Assembly (NCBI GenBank): GCA_029227035.1
Contig: JAQXZD010000093.1
Location: 1-55,082, forward strand
Length of the DNA: 55,082 bases
Source: Lachnospiraceae bacterium
GTDB lineage: Bacteria > Bacillota > Clostridia > Lachnospirales > Lachnospiraceae
Direction: 5' to 3'
In this document: positions 16,073 through 25,132 of the stretch, in pieces
Layout of the letters: every line of letters begins with the position of its first letter
How positions within the stretch are numbered: the first letter of the stretch is position 1
Notes under the pieces: model-generated
Database searches by the model: none
Seen by the model: the letters and a program-made list of their open reading frames with translations, nothing else
Told to the model about the DNA's origin: nothing
Position numbers and translations under genes: made by a program

Positions 16073-16990
16073 TCATTCTGCTGTTACCTGGCTGATGATG
16101 GAAGCATTTTCCAAAATAAACATCTTTAATTGCCTTGCTGCAGCATTTAGTGGGCGGTGGGAATCATATACCATACAGATATTCCGGTTTGGAATTTCTT
16201 CGCGTAATGATATTTGGACAATTTCCTGTCTCTGAATGGCTTCCGCGGCCATCGGTTCGGGTATGAAGGCAAGACCAAGTTCGCATTTTACCAGTGGCAA
16301 TATCTGATCGGAGGTTGCAGCTTCCGTATCCGGTTTCAATTCGAGACCATGGGAGAGAAAGAGTCGGTTATAAAACCGGAAAGTCATTGTTTCCTGTCCC
16401 AGACAGATAAGAGGATAGTCTTTGAGTTCTTCAAGAGAAAGCTGCTGACTTCCAAGAGCAGTAAAAGTCTTTCCGCCTATAAGGATTTCCTGAAACGGAA
16501 GAAGAACGACCTGTTTTAATGGAGGTTCTGTTTTCGCAGGGGTTGTTACAATTGCAAAATCTGTTGTTCCGTTTTTAACGGCGTCGATTGCCTGAGGCGT
16601 AGAGTGATTATATATCTTCAGCCGAATTCCGGGATAACGCATATGAAAGGCTCGCAATTTATCCAGAAGATAGATATTTAATGCGGTTTCACTGGCACCG
16701 ATTGAAATACTTCCGTGAGAAAGATTGGAACTGTCGGATAGTTCTTCTTCTGCTGCAAAAAGTTGGGACATAGCGGCTGAAACATGGAGATTAAGTTTTT
16801 CTCCTTCCGGGGTGAGTTGAATTCCACGGTTGGTACGCACAAACAAGGTACAATGCAGTTGCTGTTCCAGACAATTCATGGCTCTTGTCACATTAGGCTG
16901 GCTATTCCCAAGGGCATGTGCTGCTTTCGTAAAATTGCAATATTTTGCCACATAATAAAAAATTTTATAGTATTCAAAATTTACATTCAT
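16073..16990 (-). CDS. LysR-family transcriptional regulator
   Basis: The 305-residue protein has an N-terminal winged HTH (CNFTKAAHALGNSQPNVTRAMNCLEQQL) and a full LysR effector domain with ETALNIYLLDKLRAFHMRYPGI and a CLGQETMTFRFY stretch. AAAGGAGTTGTGATTT precedes its start. It is divergent from the DUF1275 gene and codirectional with pyrB. Both of those genes carry the same 30-bp promoter element, so it probably controls both, and it may regulate itself from the site in the divergent region. The effector is unknown; a pyrimidine or nucleobase is a reasonable guess. Confidence 0.92.
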   Translation of the reverse strand: MNVNFEYYKIFYYVAKYCNFTKAAHALGNSQPNVTRAMNCLEQQLHCTLFVRTNRGIQLTPEGEKLNLHVSAAMSQLFAAEEELSDSSNLSHGSISIGASETALNIYLLDKLRAFHMRYPGIRLKIYNHSTPQAIDAVKNGTTDFAIVTTPAKTEPPLKQVVLLPFQEILIGGKTFTALGSQQLSLEELKDYPLICLGQETMTFRFYNRLFLSHGLELKPDTEAATSDQILPLVKCELGLAFIPEPMAAEAIQRQEIVQISLREEIPNRNICMVYDSHRPLNAAARQLKMFILENASIISQVTAE

Positions 16991-17029
16991 AAATCACAAC
17001 TCCTTTTTGACATATCAATTGCTTATGGC

Positions 17030-17077
17030 AGCTATATCAAAAATAGCTTTTACATATTTCGTCAGGCTCAGTATAAT
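17030..17077 (+). promoter_or_regulatory. DUF1275 gene promoter with LysR box, copy 2 of the 30-bp element
   Basis: AGCTAT (17030-17035) and ATAGCT (17043-17048) form a perfect inverted repeat with a T-N11-A spacing. TTTACA (17049-17054), 17 bases and TATAAT (17072-17077) follow at once. The same arrangement precedes pyrB. Confidence 0.8.
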
Positions 17078-17115
17078 ATCTTTCGGTTTAAATTACAAGA
17101 AAAAGGAATAACTCG

Positions 17116-17820
17116 ATGGAGAAAGCAGTTATGAAAACATGCAATACCAACAGACAAATGTCAGAGTCTTTTTTGACGGCTGCTTTACTGTCTGTATCCG
17201 GCGGACTTCAGGATTCTTATAGCTATATTGTCCGGGGAGAGGTATTCGCCAATGCACAGACAGGAAATATTGTCTTATTAAGCCGGTATGTTTTTGAAGG
17301 CAAATTTTATGCAGCTCTGCATTATCTGGTGCCGCTTATATTTTTTTCTCTGGGTGTTGCTACGGCAGAACTGATTCGGCAAAAGTACAAAAACGCTAGA
17401 AAAGTCCACTGGCGTCAACTTGTTTTGATCATAGAAATGGGGTTACTTGTGCTGGTTGGCTTTTTCTCTGAAAAGTGGAATCTTCTGGCCAATTCTCTGG
17501 TTTCTTTCTCCTGTGCCATGCAGGTTCAGGCATTCCGGAAAGTAAAAGGATATGCTTTCGCAAGCACGATGTGTATCGGTAATATTCGAAGTGGTGTGGA
17601 AGACTTATGCACTTATGGACGGACAAAAAATAAGAAAATATTATATAAATCTTTCCATTACTTCAGCATTATCTTTCTGTTTGCTCTCGGAGCAGGCTTG
17701 GGAAGCCGTCTGATTCAAATGGGTGGAATACATACAATCTGGGCATCTGTTGCGCTCCTGTCAATTGGCTTTTTCCTGATGTTTATCCGGGAAGAAGAGA
17801 AGAAAGTTGAAAATCTGTGA
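17116..17820 (+). CDS. DUF1275 (YoaK-like) membrane protein
   Basis: The 234-residue protein has six hydrophobic segments and the DUF1275 hallmarks SGGLQDSYSYIVRGEVFANAQTGNIV early on and a later FASTMCIGNIRSG. Family members are membrane proteins of unknown function. The gene is divergent from the LysR regulator and shares the regulatory element with pyrB, so it could act in uptake or export of a compound related to pyrimidine metabolism; this is inference. ATGs at 17116 and 17131 are both usable, with AAAGGA before the first. Confidence 0.88.
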   Translation: MEKAVMKTCNTNRQMSESFLTAALLSVSGGLQDSYSYIVRGEVFANAQTGNIVLLSRYVFEGKFYAALHYLVPLIFFSLGVATAELIRQKYKNARKVHWRQLVLIIEMGLLVLVGFFSEKWNLLANSLVSFSCAMQVQAFRKVKGYAFASTMCIGNIRSGVEDLCTYGRTKNKKILYKSFHYFSIIFLFALGAGLGSRLIQMGGIHTIWASVALLSIGFFLMFIREEEKKVENL

Positions 17821-17849
17821 TTGAGTAAATTGTAGAAATATGTTATATT
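17821..17849 (+). promoter_or_regulatory. Probable promoter of the cobalamin operon
   Basis: TTGAGT (17821-17826), directly after the previous stop codon, and TATATT (17844-17849) are 17 bases apart and lie about 20 bases before the riboswitch. Confidence 0.55.
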
Positions 17850-17870
17850 TAGTTGAATTGAATATGTAGT

Positions 17871-18040
17871 AATCAGGTGTCGGAGCAATCATGCATGATG
17901 ATTGGCTCCGGTGAAAAGGGAAACAGGTGCAAATCCTGTACGAACTCGTCACCGTAATTAGGGAGCTGAAGCCAATATGTCACTGGGAAACCGGGAAGGC
18001 GGCGGATGCAACGATCTATAAGCCGGGAGACCTGCCTGAG
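17871..18040 (+). ncRNA. Cobalamin riboswitch
   Basis: The conserved blocks occur in order: AGGTG near the 5' end, GAAAAGGGAA, the B12-box-like GGTGCAAATCCTGTACG, CGTCACCGTAATTAGGGAG, GTCACTGGGAAACCGGGAAGG and AAGCCGGGAGACCTGCC. TCAGG (17873-17877) pairs with CCTGA (18035-18039) to close P1. The element senses adenosylcobalamin or a related corrinoid and lowers expression of downstream genes when it is plentiful. It heads the largest gene cluster of the window. Confidence 0.95.
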
Positions 18041-18089
18041 AACTGTACGGAAACGATTGTTTCAAACCACGAGTAACTGGTTGTACGTA

Positions 18090-18160
18090 AAAACTGTAGG
18101 ATACAGTTTTATTTTGCGTGGAAACCCTTTACCTGTCACAAGGAAAAGGGTTTTATTTGT
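18090..18160 (+). terminator. Two terminator hairpins of the riboswitch expression platform
   Basis: AAAACTGTA/TACAGTTTT (18090-18098 with 18102-18110) is followed by ATTTT, and AAACCCTTT/AAAGGGTTT (18122-18130 with 18145-18153) by TATTTG. The second is the likelier regulatory terminator. Having two in series would tighten shut-off of the operon. Confidence 0.75.
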
Positions 18161-18237
18161 TTTGGTTTTAAACTCGTTTTTGCAGTGATACATATTTCAA
18201 AAATAACACAGCAGGAAACTGCAGAAATGAGGGAAAA

Positions 18238-19449
18238 ATGAAAAAGAAAGTAGTAGCATTATTCATGGCAACAGTAATGGCAGCAGCTTGTATGACAGCA
18301 TGTGGAGACAAAGCAGACACAAAGACAGACACTGTGGAAACAAGCAGCGAATCAGAAGCTGCCGATGTGACAGAAGATGCAGATCAGAAGGCTGCCGATG
18401 AAGTGGCAGCAATGATTGATGCAATTTATGTACAGGAGAGAACCGATGAGACAGACAAGCAGTGTGCGGATGCAAAAGCAGCCTGGGATGCCCTGACAGA
18501 TGCACAGAAAGAACTGGTAGCGGGAGAGAATGCGGATCCGGATTATTTTGGAAGAGATACCGGTGATGCTTCAAAAGATGATGCAAGAAATCAGGATGAA
18601 ATTGGCGAGAATGAAATTCTTGTAGTAAGCTTTGGTACCTCTTTTAATGACAGCCGTGTTGCTGACGTGAAAGGAATTGAGGATGCACTGCAGGAAGCTT
18701 ATCCTGACTGGTCTGTAAGAAGAGCTTTTACAGCGCAGATTATTATCAATCACGTGCAGGCAAGAGATGGCGAGTGTATTGATAATATGGATCAGGCAAT
18801 GGAGAGAGCTGTTGAAAACGGAGTAAAGAATCTGGTTATCCAGCCGACTCATTTGATGCATGGAGCCGAATATGATGAAATGTTTGAAACCGTTGAGGCA
18901 TATAAGGATAAGTTTGAATCCGTAAAGGTTGCAGAGCCATTGCTTGGAGAAGTTGGTGAAGATGCAACAGTTATTAACGAAGATAAGAAAGCAGTTGCTG
19001 AAATTCTTACAGGTGAGGCAGTAAAAAAGGCCGGATATGAGAGCCTTGATGCAGCCAAAGAAGATGGAACGGCATTTGTATTCATGGGACACGGAACATC
19101 CCATGCCGCAAAGGTGACTTACAGTCAGATGCAGACACAGATGGGTGATCTTGGATATGATAATGTCTTTATCGGAACGGTAGAAGGTGAGCCGGAGGAA
19201 ACATCCTGCGAAGCAGTGATTGATGCTGTAGAAAAAGCAGGTTATAAAAAGGTCATTCTTCGCCCATTAATGGTAGTGGCCGGAGATCATGCCAACAATG
19301 ATATGGCCGGAGCGGATGAGGATTCCTGGATTAGTCAGTTCCAGGCATCCGGCAAATTTGAAAGTGTGGATACACAGATTTACGGTCTTGGATGCATTGG
19401 GGACATTCAGCAGATTTATGTAAACCATACTGCAGATGCAATGAAATAA
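18238..19449 (+). CDS. cbiK: Exported CbiK-type sirohydrochlorin cobaltochelatase lipoprotein
   Basis: The 403-residue protein has a lipoprotein signal (lipobox MTAC, Cys22), an acidic Ser/Thr/Glu-rich linker and a Lys/Asp-rich helical insert, then a full CbiK chelatase domain from about residue 125 (ILVVSFGTSFNDSR) with PTHLMHGAEYDE and VFMGHGTSHAA, which carry the two metal-site His residues. CbiK normally inserts cobalt into sirohydrochlorin in the cytoplasm. Here the enzyme should sit outside the membrane, next to exported binding proteins, so a role in capturing or remetallating tetrapyrroles is possible. It is the first gene after the riboswitch. Confidence 0.9.
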   Translation: MKKKVVALFMATVMAAACMTACGDKADTKTDTVETSSESEAADVTEDADQKAADEVAAMIDAIYVQERTDETDKQCADAKAAWDALTDAQKELVAGENADPDYFGRDTGDASKDDARNQDEIGENEILVVSFGTSFNDSRVADVKGIEDALQEAYPDWSVRRAFTAQIIINHVQARDGECIDNMDQAMERAVENGVKNLVIQPTHLMHGAEYDEMFETVEAYKDKFESVKVAEPLLGEVGEDATVINEDKKAVAEILTGEAVKKAGYESLDAAKEDGTAFVFMGHGTSHAAKVTYSQMQTQMGDLGYDNVFIGTVEGEPEETSCEAVIDAVEKAGYKKVILRPLMVVAGDHANNDMAGADEDSWISQFQASGKFESVDTQIYGLGCIGDIQQIYVNHTADAMK

Positions 19450-19490
19450 GCGACCGGATCCAGGGATAATAGGAAAGGTATGGCAGATAT

Positions 19491-20339
19491 ATGAAAAAGA
19501 AAATAATGGTGATGATCAGCACATTGATGCTGACATGCAGTCTGTTAGGCGGATGTTCTAATGGAACAGATCAGGAGCCTGTTAAGGATACACAAATACC
19601 GGAGACGGAAAGTGCTGCAGAAGCAGCACTTCCGGATGGTGTGTATACAGCAGAGTTTGATACGGATAACTCGATGTTTCATGTAAGTGAGGCATGTGAC
19701 GGAAAAGGAACACTGACTGTAGAAAACGGAAAGATGACCATTCATGTTTCGCTCGGCTCGAAAAATATTGTAAATCTGTATCCGGGCCTTGCAGAAGATG
19801 CACAAAAAGAAGGCGCAGAGCTTTTGGAACCAACTGTTGATTCTGTTACATACAGTGATGGAATGACAGAGGAGGTTTATGGGTTTGATATACCGGTTCC
19901 GGCATTGGATAAAGAATTTGAACTTGCATTAATCGGAAAGAAAGGAACATGGTATGACCACAAGGTGGTTGTCTCCAATCCGCAGCCTTTGACAGATTCG
20001 GAAAAACCGGAAGATGGAAGTTATACGGTTGAATTTACTTTTGAAGGTGGAAGCGGAAAAGCAGAAATTATATCTCCTGCGAAACTTACGGTAGAAGGCG
20101 GAAAAGCGACGGCAACGTTGCAATGGAACAGCCCTAATTACGATTATATGATAGTGGATGAGGAGAAATATCTTCCGGTAAATACGGAGGGCGATTCAGT
20201 ATTTGAAATTCCTGTTTCCGTATTTGATGAGCCGATAGATGTGGTTGGTGATACGGTGGCAATGAGTAAACCACATGAAATAGAATATACTCTTACTTTC
20301 CATTCTGATACCATTCAGGCTGTAGAAGAGGATAAGTAA
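19491..20339 (+). CDS. Lipoprotein with two beta-rich domains, NEAT-like
   Basis: The 282-residue protein has a lipobox (LLGGC, Cys22) and two related domains of about 110 residues. Each opens with DGxYTxEF and has an LTVExGK strand; the second contains SPNYDYMIVDEEKYLP. This spacing of Ser and Tyr residues recalls NEAT-type heme-binding domains, though I cannot confirm the family. It lies between the exported chelatase and a corrinoid-type ABC binding protein under the cobalamin riboswitch, so a surface receptor for a tetrapyrrole or corrinoid is likely. The ligand is not known. Confidence 0.65.
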   Translation: MKKKIMVMISTLMLTCSLLGGCSNGTDQEPVKDTQIPETESAAEAALPDGVYTAEFDTDNSMFHVSEACDGKGTLTVENGKMTIHVSLGSKNIVNLYPGLAEDAQKEGAELLEPTVDSVTYSDGMTEEVYGFDIPVPALDKEFELALIGKKGTWYDHKVVVSNPQPLTDSEKPEDGSYTVEFTFEGGSGKAEIISPAKLTVEGGKATATLQWNSPNYDYMIVDEEKYLPVNTEGDSVFEIPVSVFDEPIDVVGDTVAMSKPHEIEYTLTFHSDTIQAVEEDK

Positions 20340-20340
20340 A

Positions 20341-21504
20341 ATGAGAGGAAGAAAAAAGATAACAATTTTATGCTGCTTATTTTTTGCAGGACTGCTGGGG
20401 CTGTGTAGCTGTGGCAGTCCTTCTTCTGCTTCTGTAGAAAATAATACTGCACAGGTGGAGAGCGGAAGTGAACTTGGATATGAAAGCAGTATGGAGCTTA
20501 AATATGCCAAAAACTTTTCGGTAGATTGTTATGAGGGCGGATACAAGATGCTGTCAATTAAGGATGGAACGCAGATCCTTGTGATACCGGAAGGAAAAGC
20601 GGTGCCGGACCATCTGGATGAAGACGTGATTATTATGAAACAGCCGATTAAAAATCTTTATCTGGTGGCATCTTCTGTGATGGATATGTTCGATAAACTG
20701 GATGCACTGGATACAATTCGTCTTTCCGGGCAGAAGGAAGATGGCTGGTATATTGAATCGGCCAAAAAGGCAATGGAAGATGGCAATATTTTGTATGCAG
20801 GAAAATATAATAAGCCGGATTACGAACTGATTGTATCTGAAAATTGTTCCCTTGCCATTGAAAACATGATGATTTCCCATTCGCCGGAAGTGATTGAAAT
20901 GTTAAATGATTTTGGAATTCCGGTGATGACAGAGTATTCCAGCTATGAATCCCATCCTCTTGGCAGAGTGGAATGGATTAAGTTCTTTGGAGCATTGGTA
21001 GGGAAGGAAGAAGAAGCAGAGAAAGCATTTAATGAGCAGGTGGCTATTCTGGATAAAGTAACAGCAGACGAGAAAACAGATAAGACAGTGGCTTTCTTTT
21101 TCGTAACATCCAATGGACTCATACAGGTGCGTCAGAGTTCTGATTATATTCCAAAGATGATAGAACTGGCCGGCGGAAAATACATATTTGAAAATATCGG
21201 GGATCCGGAATCGGCTCGCTCGACCTTGAACATGCAGATAGAAGAATTTTATGATGGAGCGAAAGATGCAGATTATATCATCTACAACAGTTCCATAGAT
21301 GGTGGTGTCAGCTCTGTGGATGAATTGGTGGATAAATGTGAAGTCTTACAGGATTTTAAAGCCGTGAAGGAAGGAAACGTCTGGTGCACCACCAATGATA
21401 TGTACCAGCAGTCCATGTCTGTCGGATACCTGACCAAAGACATTCATGCTATGCTTCAGGGAAAAGATGAAGAGGAAATGACTTATCTCTTCCGATTACG
21501 ATAA
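20341..21504 (+). CDS. Corrinoid/iron-type ABC transporter substrate-binding lipoprotein (BtuF-like)
   Basis: The 387-residue lipoprotein has a signal peptide with Cys24 (LCSC) and a class III periplasmic binding fold: an N-terminal lobe with a VASSVMDMFDKLDALD stretch, a long connecting helix after GVPVMTEYSS-like strand (FGIPVMTEYSSYESHPLGR), and a second lobe with MIELAGGKYIFEN. It begins one base after the preceding stop. With the following permease and ATPase it forms a complete importer. Riboswitch control argues for a corrinoid substrate, but heme cannot be excluded. Confidence 0.85.
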   Translation: MRGRKKITILCCLFFAGLLGLCSCGSPSSASVENNTAQVESGSELGYESSMELKYAKNFSVDCYEGGYKMLSIKDGTQILVIPEGKAVPDHLDEDVIIMKQPIKNLYLVASSVMDMFDKLDALDTIRLSGQKEDGWYIESAKKAMEDGNILYAGKYNKPDYELIVSENCSLAIENMMISHSPEVIEMLNDFGIPVMTEYSSYESHPLGRVEWIKFFGALVGKEEEAEKAFNEQVAILDKVTADEKTDKTVAFFFVTSNGLIQVRQSSDYIPKMIELAGGKYIFENIGDPESARSTLNMQIEEFYDGAKDADYIIYNSSIDGGVSSVDELVDKCEVLQDFKAVKEGNVWCTTNDMYQQSMSVGYLTKDIHAMLQGKDEEEMTYLFRLR

Positions 21505-21520
21505 AGGCTGGGTGATTGAT

Positions 21521-22537
21521 ATGCATCATAGAAAAATCAGATATATAGCAGTGTTTCTTCTGTTGGGAATTGGTGTGCTGGTATTTGTGATATTAAATGT
21601 CTGTATCGGAACCGTATCCATATCCCCGCAGGATATCCTGGCGTCTCTCGGCGGACGTGAAATCAGCAATGACAGAATTGTGCGGGATATCAGAATGCCG
21701 AGAGCGATGGCTGCAATGATTCTGGGAGGAGCACTGGCACTGGCAGGTTATCTCCTGCAGACCTTTTTTCACAATCCGATTGCCGGCCCTTTTGTACTTG
21801 GGATTTCTTCCGGGGCAAAAATGGTTGTCGCGCTAGTTATGGTTTTTTTGATGGAACAGTCCGTAAGGGTCAGTTCCGCGGCTTTGATTATCGCAGCGTT
21901 TACAGGGGCAATGATTTCCATGGGATTTGTGCTTCTGATGTCCCGCAAAGTAAATAATATGTCCATGCTGGTGGTCAGCGGAGTTATGATTGGCTATATA
22001 TGTTCGGCAATAACCGAACTGGTCATCACTTTTGCCAATGATGCGGATATTGTGAATCTGCATAACTGGTCAAGAGGAAGTTTTTCGGGTATTACATGGG
22101 ATCATGTGGCTGTCATGGCAGAAGTTGTGGCAGTTACTTTTGCAGCAGTATTTTTTATGGCCAAGCCCTTAAGCGCATACCAGATGGGAGAGTCATATGC
22201 ACAGAATATGGGGGTGAATATTCGCCTGCTGAGAGTCTCTCTGGTGGTGTTGTCCAGTATTTTGTCTGCCTGTATTGTTGCATTTGCAGGTCCCATTTCT
22301 TTTGTGGGTATTGCAGTTCCGCACTTGGTAAAAGGTTTTCTGGGAACCACAAAACCGATTCTTATGATACCGGCCTGTTTTCTTGGCGGAAGTGTATTTT
22401 GTCTGTTCTGCGATTTACTGGCAAGAACCATGTTTGCCCCTACGGAGCTTAGTATCAGTACTGTTACCGCAATATTCGGTGCGCCGGTAGTGTTATGGGT
22501 TATGATAAGGCGAAATAAGGAGAAAATGGTGCAATGA
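21521..22537 (+). CDS. FecCD-family ABC permease (BtuC-like)
   Basis: The 338-residue protein has about ten membrane segments and the FecCD/BtuC hallmarks RMPRAMAAMILGGALALAG, NPIAGPFVLGISSGA, and GPISFVGIAVPHLVK near the end. The ATG at 21521 has GGTGA 5 bases upstream; an in-frame GTG at 21512 is an alternative. Its stop overlaps the ATPase start (ATGA). Confidence 0.92.
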   Translation: MHHRKIRYIAVFLLLGIGVLVFVILNVCIGTVSISPQDILASLGGREISNDRIVRDIRMPRAMAAMILGGALALAGYLLQTFFHNPIAGPFVLGISSGAKMVVALVMVFLMEQSVRVSSAALIIAAFTGAMISMGFVLLMSRKVNNMSMLVVSGVMIGYICSAITELVITFANDADIVNLHNWSRGSFSGITWDHVAVMAEVVAVTFAAVFFMAKPLSAYQMGESYAQNMGVNIRLLRVSLVVLSSILSACIVAFAGPISFVGIAVPHLVKGFLGTTKPILMIPACFLGGSVFCLFCDLLARTMFAPTELSISTVTAIFGAPVVLWVMIRRNKEKMVQ

Positions 22538-23634
22538 CATATTATTTCAGGACAGAAAAAATGAGCGTTGGCTATCATAAAGTTCCTTTGATTGAAAACG
22601 TGGAAATTGGTCTGAAGCAGGGAGAAATATTAACCCTGATAGGTCCAAACGGTGCCGGTAAATCTACAATTTTAAAGAGTATAGCAAAGCAGCTTTCCCT
22701 GATTGCCGGAACAGTCTGGCTGGATGATAAGAATATGGAAAGTATGTCCGGTAAGGAAGTATCACAGAATATGGCTGTTGTTCTGACAGAGAAGCTTCAC
22801 ACAGAACTGATGACCTGTGAAGATGTGGTAGCTACAGGAAGGTATCCGTATACCGGACGTTTTGGCATTCTCTCGGAAGCGGATTATGAAAAAGTGCAGG
22901 AAGCAATGGAACTTGTTCATGTGAATGAACTGCGGGATCAGGATTTTACAAAAATCAGTGATGGTCAAAGGCAGCGAGTCATGCTTGCCCGCGCAATCTG
23001 TCAGGAACCGCAGATTATTCTTCTCGACGAGCCTACTTCGTATCTGGATGTAAAATATAAACTGGAGTTTTTGTCGGTATTACAGGATTTGCGCAGGAAA
23101 AAGAAACTCACGGTAATTATGTCTCTTCATGAACTGGATCTGGCAGGAAAAGTATCGGATAAGATTCTGTGCATCAATGGAAAGTATATGGAGAGATTTG
23201 GAAGACCGGAGGAAGTGTTGGAGCCGGGATATATTTCAAAATTATTTTCCATCACAACAGGCAGTTACGATGAAGAGAATGGAAGCATGGAGCTTCCGGC
23301 GGCAAAGGGCGAAGCAAAAGTATTTGTGATAGCAGGGGGCGGAACCGGAAGAAAGTTGTACCACAGATTGCAGCGACAGGGAATCCCCTTTGCGACAGGC
23401 ATTCTTTTTGACAATGATCTGGATTATCCGACAGCCGGGGCATTGGCAACAGAGGTGATCGCGGCAAAGGGATTTGAGCCGATTCCGGAAGAGAAGCTTG
23501 AGATGGCAAAGCAAAGAATCGATACTTGTGAAAAAGTATTTTGTTGCAGGAAAAATTTTGGAACATTCGAACAGGCTAATGGTAAATTATTGGAATATGC
23601 AAAGCAATTGCATAAAGAGATTAAGTTTATATAG
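22534..23634 (+). CDS. ABC transporter ATPase (BtuD/FecE-like) with C-terminal Rossmann-like extension
   Basis: Residues 1-250 are a normal ABC ATPase with Walker [10 protein letters not shown], a slightly altered signature ISDGQRQRV in place of LSGGQ, and Walker [13 protein letters not shown]. Residues 258-366 form an extra domain that opens with [17 protein letters not shown], a nucleotide-binding-like turn, and includes an ILFDNDLDY strand and a CCRKNFG motif. FecE-type ATPases usually end near 260 residues. The extension may be regulatory or may handle a substrate. The start overlaps the permease stop. Confidence 0.9.
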   Translation: MTYYFRTEKMSVGYHKVPLIENVEIGLKQGEILTLIGPNGAGKSTILKSIAKQLSLIAGTVWLDDKNMESMSGKEVSQNMAVVLTEKLHTELMTCEDVVATGRYPYTGRFGILSEADYEKVQEAMELVHVNELRDQDFTKISDGQRQRVMLARAICQEPQIILLDEPTSYLDVKYKLEFLSVLQDLRRKKKLTVIMSLHELDLAGKVSDKILCINGKYMERFGRPEEVLEPGYISKLFSITTGSYDEENGSMELPAAKGEAKVFVIAGGGTGRKLYHRLQRQGIPFATGILFDNDLDYPTAGALATEVIAAKGFEPIPEEKLEMAKQRIDTCEKVFCCRKNFGTFEQANGKLLEYAKQLHKEIKFI

Positions 23635-23644
23635 GAAGAATTTT

Positions 23645-25132
23645 ATGGCGAAAGTGATTATGATACAGGGAACCATGTCCGGTGCAGGCAAAAGTCTTCT
23701 GGTGGCAGGTTTATGCAGAGTGTTTAAACAGGATGGTTATCGGGTTGCGCCATTTAAATCCCAGAATATGGCACTGAATTCTTTTATCACAACAGAAGGA
23801 CTGGAGATGGGACGGGCGCAGGTTATGCAGGCAGAGGCGGCGGGAATAATGCCGATGGTATGCATGAATCCGATTCTGTTAAAGCCAACCAACAATGTTG
23901 GCTCCCAGGTGATTGTAAATGGGGAAGTTCTCGGAAACATGAGCGCCAGAGATTATTTTGAATATAAAGTGAAACTGATTCCCGATATCAAAAAGGCGTT
24001 TCGCAAGCTGGAAGAATTCGCGGATATTATTGTAATAGAAGGAGCGGGAAGCCCTGCGGAAATTAATTTAAAACAGAATGATATTGTCAATATGGGAATG
24101 GCAGAAATGGTAGATGCATCGGTTCTTCTGGTAGGAGATATTGACAGAGGCGGTGTATTTGCCCAGCTTTTGGGAACGTTGATGCTTCTTACGGACAGTG
24201 AGAAGGACAGAGTGAAAGGAATGATCATCAATAAATTCCGTGGAGATCAGTCAATCCTGGATCCCGGAATCGAAATGTTAGAGGAGAGAGGAAAGGTTCC
24301 GGTAACCGGTATTGTTCCTTATATGGAGTTGTTGTTGGAGGATGAAGACAGTTTAACAGAGCGGTTTGATCATAAAGCAAAGGGGCTTATTGATATTGCG
24401 GTTATTCATTATCCAAGGATTTCCAATTTTACGGATTTTAATGTTTTTGAACAAATTCCTGAAGTATCTGTGCGTTATGTGAGCAGTGTAAAGGAATTGC
24501 AGCATCCGGATATGATAATTCTGCCGGGAAGTAAAAATACCATGGGTGATTTGAAGTGGATGAGACAGAATGGCCTGGAAGCGGCCATAAAGAAGCTGGC
24601 TGAGGAGATTCCTGTGTTTGGAATCTGTGGCGGATATCAGATGCTTGGTATGAAAATTGAAGATCCGGATGTGGTGGAAGAGGGCAGCAGTATCCGGGGA
24701 ATGGAATTATTACCGGTTACCACTGTTTTAAGGAAAGAGAAAAAGCGCTGTCAGACAGAAGGCATGATTAATCAGATAGAAGGCATTTTCAGCAGGCTTT
24801 CAGGGAAAGGTTTTATGGGTTATGAAATTCACATGGGGGAAACAACCGGTTTGGGAGCCACGCGGAAAAATAAAGAAGCGATGCCTGTGGTAATCTCTGA
24901 CAATCGGAATGTATATGGTTCTTATGTGCATGGATTGTTTGACGGGGAAGATATCGTGAATGGAATTGTACATATTCTGGCAGAGAGAAAAGGAATTACC
25001 ATAACAGAAGGAGTGCTTGAAGATTATCCGTCATATAAAGAGAAGCAGTATGACAAACTGGCAGATACGCTAAGAGAATATCTGAATATGGAGGACATAT
25101 ATGGAATGCTTAGAGAAGCCCGCCTGGAATAG
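23645..25132 (+). CDS. cobQ: Cobyric acid synthase
   Basis: The enzyme amidates four side chains of adenosylcobyrinic a,c-diamide. The 495-residue protein has the dethiobiotin-synthetase-like ATP domain ([12 protein letters not shown], then [10 protein letters not shown]) and a glutamine amidotransferase domain with catalytic Cys in [11 protein letters not shown] and His in [10 protein letters not shown]. The frame is open upstream, but the ATG at 23645 begins the P-loop strand at the normal distance. The symbol cbiP is also used. The next start lies within its 3' end. Confidence 0.95.
   Translation: MAKVIMIQGTMSGAGKSLLVAGLCRVFKQDGYRVAPFKSQNMALNSFITTEGLEMGRAQVMQAEAAGIMPMVCMNPILLKPTNNVGSQVIVNGEVLGNMSARDYFEYKVKLIPDIKKAFRKLEEFADIIVIEGAGSPAEINLKQNDIVNMGMAEMVDASVLLVGDIDRGGVFAQLLGTLMLLTDSEKDRVKGMIINKFRGDQSILDPGIEMLEERGKVPVTGIVPYMELLLEDEDSLTERFDHKAKGLIDIAVIHYPRISNFTDFNVFEQIPEVSVRYVSSVKELQHPDMIILPGSKNTMGDLKWMRQNGLEAAIKKLAEEIPVFGICGGYQMLGMKIEDPDVVEEGSSIRGMELLPVTTVLRKEKKRCQTEGMINQIEGIFSRLSGKGFMGYEIHMGETTGLGATRKNKEAMPVVISDNRNVYGSYVHGLFDGEDIVNGIVHILAERKGITITEGVLEDYPSYKEKQYDKLADTLREYLNMEDIYGMLREARLE

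Noticed and set aside
18263-18586. Long minus-strand ORF inside cbiK
   Set aside because: It is a shadow of the coding strand, with His/Leu-rich composition and no start signals.
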